Origin: Pseudomonas sp. PSE14
GTDB taxonomy: Bacteria; Pseudomonadota; Gammaproteobacteria; Pseudomonadales; Pseudomonadaceae
Direction of reading: 5' to 3'
Assembly (NCBI RefSeq): GCF_029203285.1
Contig: NZ_CP115669.1
Location: forward strand, 496,001-560,000
DNA: 64,000 nt
This document shows, in pieces, positions 59,742 to 64,000 of this stretch. The notes under the pieces are model-generated. The model did no database searches, had not been told where the DNA came from, and saw only the letters and a list, made by a program, of their open reading frames with translations. The stretch's first letter is position 1. Every line of letters starts with the position of its first letter. The position numbers were made by a program, and so were the translations under genes.

Positions 59742-62700
59742 TTATACCGATGCGTTTTCCGGAGCGCCAACCGAGTTCAGTGGAGTGAGGAATCGGTTGG
59801 CAAAGGCGTCGGCTGGCAACGGTGGGCTCAAGGCGTAGCCCTGGATCTGGTCGCAGCCTTCGGCTTCGAGGAAGTGTTCCTGGGCCTGGTGTTCCACGCC
59901 TTCGGCGATCACGGTGAGGTTCATGCTGCGGCCCAGGGCGATGATGGCGCGGGCGATGGCGGCGTCGTGCGGGTCGTCGGGCAGGCCGTGGACGAAGGAG
60001 CGGTCGATCTTGAGGATGTCCAGCGGTAGCTGCTTGAGGTAGCTCAGGGACGAATAGCCCGTGCCGAAGTCGTCGATGGCAAGTTGCACACCGAGGCCTT
60101 TCAGGCCGTGGAGGATGTCGAGGGCTTCTTCGGTCTGGTGCATGAGGAAGCTTTCGGTGATTTCCAGCTGCAGGCGCGAGGGCTGCAGGTGGTAGCGGGC
60201 GAGCAGGTCGCGGATGCGTTCGATGAGATGGGGCTGGCGCAGTTGCGCGCCGGCGAGGTTGACCGAGAGGGGGCCGAAGGCGGCGTGGCTGTCCTGCCAG
60301 CGGCTCATCTGCCGGCAGGCTTCGCGCAGGACCCAGTCGCCCAGCGGCAGGATCAGGCCGTTTTCCTCAGCCAGCGGGATGAAGCGGTCCGGGGATATCG
60401 CGCCGAATTGCGGATGTTTCCAGCGGATCAGGGCTTCGGCGCCGACCAGCAGGCCGCTGCCCAGCGCCAGTTTGGGTTGGTAGTAGAGCTGCAGTTGGTC
60501 GCTTTCCAGCGCGCGGCGCAGTTCGTGTTCCAGGGCCATGCGTTCGGTGGCCTGGAAGGTGAGTTCGCGGGTGTAGAACTCGACGCGGTTGCGGCCCTGG
60601 GCTTTGGCGCGGTACATGGCGGCGTCGGCGTTCTTGACCAGGGTGGCGACGTCGCTGCCGTCGCCGGGGTAGAGGCAGATGCCGATGCTGGCGCTGACGA
60701 AGAATTCCTGTTCGCCGGCGATGAATGCGCTTTCGAAGCAGTGCAGCAGCTTTTTCGCGACGTGTTCGGCGTCCACCGCCTGGTGCAGGCCGGGCAGCAG
60801 GATGATGAATTCGTCGCCGCCCTGTCGGGCCACGGTGTCGATGTCACGCAGCTGATCCCGCAGGCGATGGGCGATGGATTGCAGCAGCAGGTCGCCGACC
60901 GGGTGCCCGAGGCTGTCGTTGATGTGCTTGAAGCGGTCGAGGTCAAGGAAGAGCACGGCGCCCTGGTGGTGGTCTTCCTGGGCTTCCTTGAGCGCGGTGG
61001 TCAGGCGGCTTTCGAACAGCAGGCGGTTGGGCAGGCCGGTGAGCGGGTCGTGGTGGGCCTGGTAGTCGAGCTTCGCCTGGGCGTACTTGAGCGTGGAGAT
61101 GTCGGCGAACACGCCGACGTAGTGCGACAGTTCGCCGTCGGTGTTGTGCACGGCGCTGATGGTCAGCCACTCCGGGTACAGCTCGTGGTTCTTGCGGCGG
61201 TTCCAGATTTCGCCCTGCCAGTGGCCTTCGGCATTGAGCTGGTGCCAGAGGGCTATGTAGAAGCTGCTGTCGTGCTGGCCTGAGGAGAGCAGGCGCGGCG
61301 AGTGGCCGAGCGCTTCGGCTTCGCTGTAGCCGGTGATTTCGCTGAAGGCGCGGTTGACGGCGATGATGCGTTGGCTGGCGTCGGTGATCATCACGCCTTC
61401 TGCGGTGCTTTCGAAGACGGTGGCGGCCAGTTGCAGCTTTTCCTGCATCTGTTGGCGTTCGGTGATGTCGCGGGCGATGGTCAGCAGGCAGTCGTCGCTG
61501 CCGATGGTGATGCGGTGGGCGGACAGTTCGCACAGGCGCAGGCTGCTGTCGCGGGTGCGGATCTGTACGGTGAAGTCCTGCACGCGTGAATCCTGGTCGA
61601 TGAAGCTGAGCAGGCGCTCGCGGTCGGCCGGGTTGGCCCAGAGCCCGAGGCTCAAGGTGGAGCTCTGGGCCACTTCGGCGCGGTCGTACCCGGTGATGCG
61701 GGTGAAGCCTTCGTTGACCTCCACCAGCCGCCCGTCGCTGATGCGGGTGATGAGCATGCCGTCGGGGGAGGCGTGGAAGGCCTTGGCGAATTTTTCCTCG
61801 GAGACGCGCAGCTGTTCCTGGGTTTGCTTGACCTGGGTGATGTTGCGCACCACCACGACCAGGGCGGGAGTGGCGTCGAGGACGATGTGCTGGGCCGAGA
61901 GCAGCCCGGTGAAGCGTTTGCCATCCCGGCGATTGAGGGGGATCTCGATGTTGTCGAGGTTCTGCCCCTGCAGGCGGGCGAGCATCGTCGGCCCCATGCC
62001 GGGTTCGCCCCAGATGCCCAGTTCGGTGGAGGTCTTACCCAGTGCCTCGCTGGCGGCAATGCCGATCTGCTGTTCGAAGGTGCGGTTCACGGCCAGCAAC
62101 CTTCCGTCGTCGCGGCGGGCGAGGACGATGATGTCCGGGCAGTGGTGGAACACCGAGGCGAACTTCTGCTCGGACAGGCGCAGTGCCTGTTCGGTCTGCT
62201 TGGCTTCAGTGATGTCGATCATCAGGCCGCGCAGGATCTGATCGTTGCCGTGCTGAATCAGTGTCACGATGTCGCGAATCCACACTACGCGACCATCGGC
62301 GGCGAGCATGCGGTAGTCGAAGCTGTGGTTGCGGCCCGCCTGGCTTTCGCTCATGCAGTAGGTAACAGCCTGCTCGGCGTCGTCCGGGTACAGGGTGCGC
62401 TGCCAGAAGCCGGGCTCCAGCCAGTCCTTGATCGGGTAGCCGAGCAGGCGTTGGGCGTGGGGGGAGACGTAGGTGAAGCGGTTTGCCGACAGGCGCATTT
62501 CCCAGGCGATGGCGGTCAGGCTCTCGACCAGGCCGCGATAGTGCTGCTCGCTGTCGCGCAGGGCCAGTTCGAGCTTTTCCCGCCGCTGCATTTCGCTGCG
62601 CAGGCGGCGGTTCATGGTGATCAGCACCAGGACGGTGAAGGCGATCAGCAGGAACACGGGGAGGGCGATGCCGAGCATTTCCCGCCAGATCGGCCGTTTA

Positions 62701-63476
62701 TCGAGCAGGCCGCCCACCCAGGGCTCCTGCAGGGCTTCGATGTCTTCGGGTGTGAGCTCGGCGATAGCCTTGTCGATGATGCCGGCGAGGATGGCCTGGT
62801 CTTTCGGAACGGCCATCGCCAACTGGTAGCGGTAAGGCGTTTCGCCACTGATCTGCACCCCTTCGAGCTTGAGCTGGCGCAGGTTCCAGATGCTGGAAGC
62901 GAGATCGCCGACGAAGGCATCGACCTGTCCCGTGGCCAGGGCCTGCAGGCCGGCGGCGATGCTGGGCAGCGGTTGCAGGCTGATATCAGGGTGGTTGTTG
63001 ACCAGCAGCTCATAGGGTGCGTAATGGGCGACCACACCGACCTTCAGCCCATAGAGGTCCGTGAGGTTGCGAGGTGTGGGGCCGTCGTCGCGCGCGAGGA
63101 TGATGATCGGGAAATCGAGGTAGGGGCGGGTGAACGTCAGGTAGCCCACGCGCTCCGGCGTAGCCATGACGCCGGGGAGGATATTGATCTTCTCGTCGCG
63201 GGCCCATTGCAGGAGTTCGCCCCAGTTGGCCGGCTCCACCGGTTCCAGCTGGACGTTCAGGCGTTGGGCGATGAGGTTGGCGTAGCTGGCGGCGAGGCCC
63301 TGGTAGTGGCCGTCGCTGTCGCGGAATTCGAAGGGCGGCCAGGAGGTGTCGACGCCCAGGCGCAGGCTCGGGTGTTCCTGCAGCCAGCGCTGTTCCTCGG
63401 GTGTGAGGCTCAGGGCGAGCGCCTGCCCGGCCCAGAATGCGAGGCACCACAGTAGAACTGCCTGCAGACGCGGCAT
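59742..63476 (-). CDS. rmcA: RmcA-type redox-sensing PAS/GGDEF/EAL protein
   Basis: A 1244-residue membrane protein. The start at 63476 (MPRLQAVLLWCLAFWAGQAL) has GAGG six bases upstream; the ATG four codons before lacks one. Order: signal peptide (about 1-22), periplasmic SBP_bac_3 domain (about 25-245), a transmembrane helix near 265-285, four PAS domains (about 300-790), GGDEF (about 800-965) with intact QGGDEFIILL and an RDID inhibitory site, and EAL (about 975-1235) with GAEALIRWKHP and [15 protein letters not shown]. In P. aeruginosa RmcA senses redox state and phenazines and lowers c-di-GMP to adjust colony structure. It occupies the same place next to rpoD. Confidence 0.94.
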   Translation of the reverse strand: MPRLQAVLLWCLAFWAGQALALSLTPEEQRWLQEHPSLRLGVDTSWPPFEFRDSDGHYQGLAASYANLIAQRLNVQLEPVEPANWGELLQWARDEKINILPGVMATPERVGYLTFTRPYLDFPIIILARDDGPTPRNLTDLYGLKVGVVAHYAPYELLVNNHPDISLQPLPSIAAGLQALATGQVDAFVGDLASSIWNLRQLKLEGVQISGETPYRYQLAMAVPKDQAILAGIIDKAIAELTPEDIEALQEPWVGGLLDKRPIWREMLGIALPVFLLIAFTVLVLITMNRRLRSEMQRREKLELALRDSEQHYRGLVESLTAIAWEMRLSANRFTYVSPHAQRLLGYPIKDWLEPGFWQRTLYPDDAEQAVTYCMSESQAGRNHSFDYRMLAADGRVVWIRDIVTLIQHGNDQILRGLMIDITEAKQTEQALRLSEQKFASVFHHCPDIIVLARRDDGRLLAVNRTFEQQIGIAASEALGKTSTELGIWGEPGMGPTMLARLQGQNLDNIEIPLNRRDGKRFTGLLSAQHIVLDATPALVVVVRNITQVKQTQEQLRVSEEKFAKAFHASPDGMLITRISDGRLVEVNEGFTRITGYDRAEVAQSSTLSLGLWANPADRERLLSFIDQDSRVQDFTVQIRTRDSSLRLCELSAHRITIGSDDCLLTIARDITERQQMQEKLQLAATVFESTAEGVMITDASQRIIAVNRAFSEITGYSEAEALGHSPRLLSSGQHDSSFYIALWHQLNAEGHWQGEIWNRRKNHELYPEWLTISAVHNTDGELSHYVGVFADISTLKYAQAKLDYQAHHDPLTGLPNRLLFESRLTTALKEAQEDHHQGAVLFLDLDRFKHINDSLGHPVGDLLLQSIAHRLRDQLRDIDTVARQGGDEFIILLPGLHQAVDAEHVAKKLLHCFESAFIAGEQEFFVSASIGICLYPGDGSDVATLVKNADAAMYRAKAQGRNRVEFYTRELTFQATERMALEHELRRALESDQLQLYYQPKLALGSGLLVGAEALIRWKHPQFGAISPDRFIPLAEENGLILPLGDWVLREACRQMSRWQDSHAAFGPLSVNLAGAQLRQPHLIERIRDLLARYHLQPSRLQLEITESFLMHQTEEALDILHGLKGLGVQLAIDDFGTGYSSLSYLKQLPLDILKIDRSFVHGLPDDPHDAAIARAIIALGRSMNLTVIAEGVEHQAQEHFLEAEGCDQIQGYALSPPLPADAFANRFLTPLNSVGAPENASV

Positions 63477-63552
63477 GGAGGGCCTCATTCCAGGGGGGGA
63501 TTACGCCGAAGTGTAGACGTGGCACTTTGCCCAGTGGAAGGCCCCAAAGAAA

Positions 63553-63577
63553 AACCCCCGGTTTTCGGCCGGGGGTT
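63553..63577 (-). terminator. Terminator of rpoD
   Basis: On the minus strand AACCCCCGG, loop CCGAAAA and CCGGGGGTT followed by TTTCTTT; six bases beyond the rpoD stop codon. Confidence 0.93.
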
Positions 63578-63582
63578 CTTCA

Positions 63583-64000
63583 TTACTCGTCGAGGAAGGA
63601 GCGCAGATGCTCGCTTCGCGACGGGTGGCGCAGCTTGCGCAGCGCCTTGGCTTCGATCTGGCGGATACGCTCACGGGTTACATCGAACTGCTTGCCGACT
63701 TCCTCGAGGGTGTGGTCGGTATTCATGTCGATGCCGAAGCGCATGCGCAGGACCTTGGCTTCGCGAGCGGTGAGGCCGGCGAGGACTTCGCGGGTGGCTT
63801 CCTTGAGGCTCTCGCTGGTCGCCACTTCGATCGGCGACTGCATGGTGGAGTCCTCGATGAAGTCGCCCAGGTGCGAATCTTCGTCGTCACCGATCGGCGT
63901 TTCCATGGAGATCGGTTCCTTGGCGATCTTCAGGACCTTGCGGATCTTGTCTTCCGGCATGTCCATGCGTTCGCCCAGCTCTTCCGGGGTCGGTTCACGG
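63583..64000 (-). CDS. rpoD: RNA polymerase sigma-70 factor RpoD (C-terminal part)
   Basis: The last 138 codons of the housekeeping sigma factor; the gene runs off the right edge. Visible are [20 protein letters not shown] (region 3), [20 protein letters not shown], the [20 protein letters not shown] start of region 4.1 and the region 4.2 [23 protein letters not shown], which contacts the -35 element, ending LRSFLDE. These stretches are nearly invariant in pseudomonads. The gene is followed by a strong terminator and rmcA in the same direction. Confidence 0.98.
   Translation of the reverse strand, partial: REPTPEELGERMDMPEDKIRKVLKIAKEPISMETPIGDDEDSHLGDFIEDSTMQSPIEVATSESLKEATREVLAGLTAREAKVLRMRFGIDMNTDHTLEEVGKQFDVTRERIRQIEAKALRKLRHPSRSEHLRSFLDE

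Noticed and set aside
1-64000. CRISPR array
   Set aside because: No regularly spaced direct repeats with unique spacers were seen; the repeats present are palindromic intergenic elements.

Overview
The window is high-GC chromosomal DNA from a Pseudomonas, most likely a relative of the P. aeruginosa / P. nitroreducens / P. citronellolis group. Gene order follows the P. aeruginosa stretch that runs from the fiuI-type sigma factor through glcB, rarD, srkA, modE, comF, bioBFHCD and the fadE paralogues to rsmY, then resumes at rmcA-rpoD. Comparisons with P. aeruginosa are from memory, not from an alignment. The nir/nor/dnr denitrification block that separates the fadE genes from rsmY in P. aeruginosa is absent here.

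Layout. 1-13.9 kb: a partial ECF sigma factor, a glutathione transferase, a LysR regulator divergent from an alpha/beta hydrolase, an NCS1 permease, malate synthase G, a GNAT acetyltransferase, a GcvR-like ACT protein, RarD, SrkA, a short ModA-like protein beside ModE, ComF and a small membrane protein. 14-19.2 kb: the biotin operon bioB-F-H-C-D behind a BirA-type operator that overlaps a near-consensus sigma-70 promoter, then a 76-residue protein resembling the two ends of flagellar rod proteins. 19.3-26.6 kb: three paralogous acyl-CoA dehydrogenases, the first behind tandem PsrA-type boxes, with a diguanylate cyclase between the first and second. 26.7-26.9 kb: the sRNA RsmY with its GacA box. 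27-40.7 kb: a LysR regulator, a MOSC protein, PhoX, an Anr-like regulator lacking one cluster cysteine, a DUF347 membrane protein, a gamma-glutamyl-polyamine cluster (oxidase, XRE-cupin regulator, synthetase), and a two-gene operon of an Aer-type receptor and a globin-coupled GGDEF-EAL protein.

41.34-59.69 kb is an integrated mobilizable island of about 18.3 kb in the 3' end of a tRNA(CAU) gene, bounded by a 46-bp direct repeat with one mismatch. Its right half is mobility: a tyrosine integrase next to the tRNA, small DNA-binding proteins, and an RP4-like set of traK (interrupted by an amber codon), oriT, traJ and traI. Its left half is defence: hsdR, then a winged-helix protein / nucleotidyltransferase / PP2C phosphatase trio behind a 32-bp symmetric operator, then hsdM and hsdS, an MBL-fold hydrolase and an Mrr-type nuclease. 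The trio inside a type I restriction-modification locus is the best candidate for an undescribed arrangement. 59.7-64 kb returns to core genome: the redox-sensing c-di-GMP protein RmcA and the C-terminal end of rpoD.

Dispersed repeats are common between core genes: REP elements with the GTAGGAGC ends, three copies of an approximately 115-bp CCCTCACCC-ended palindromic element, and a 164-bp element with GTAGGGCGTA ends. None was seen inside the island.
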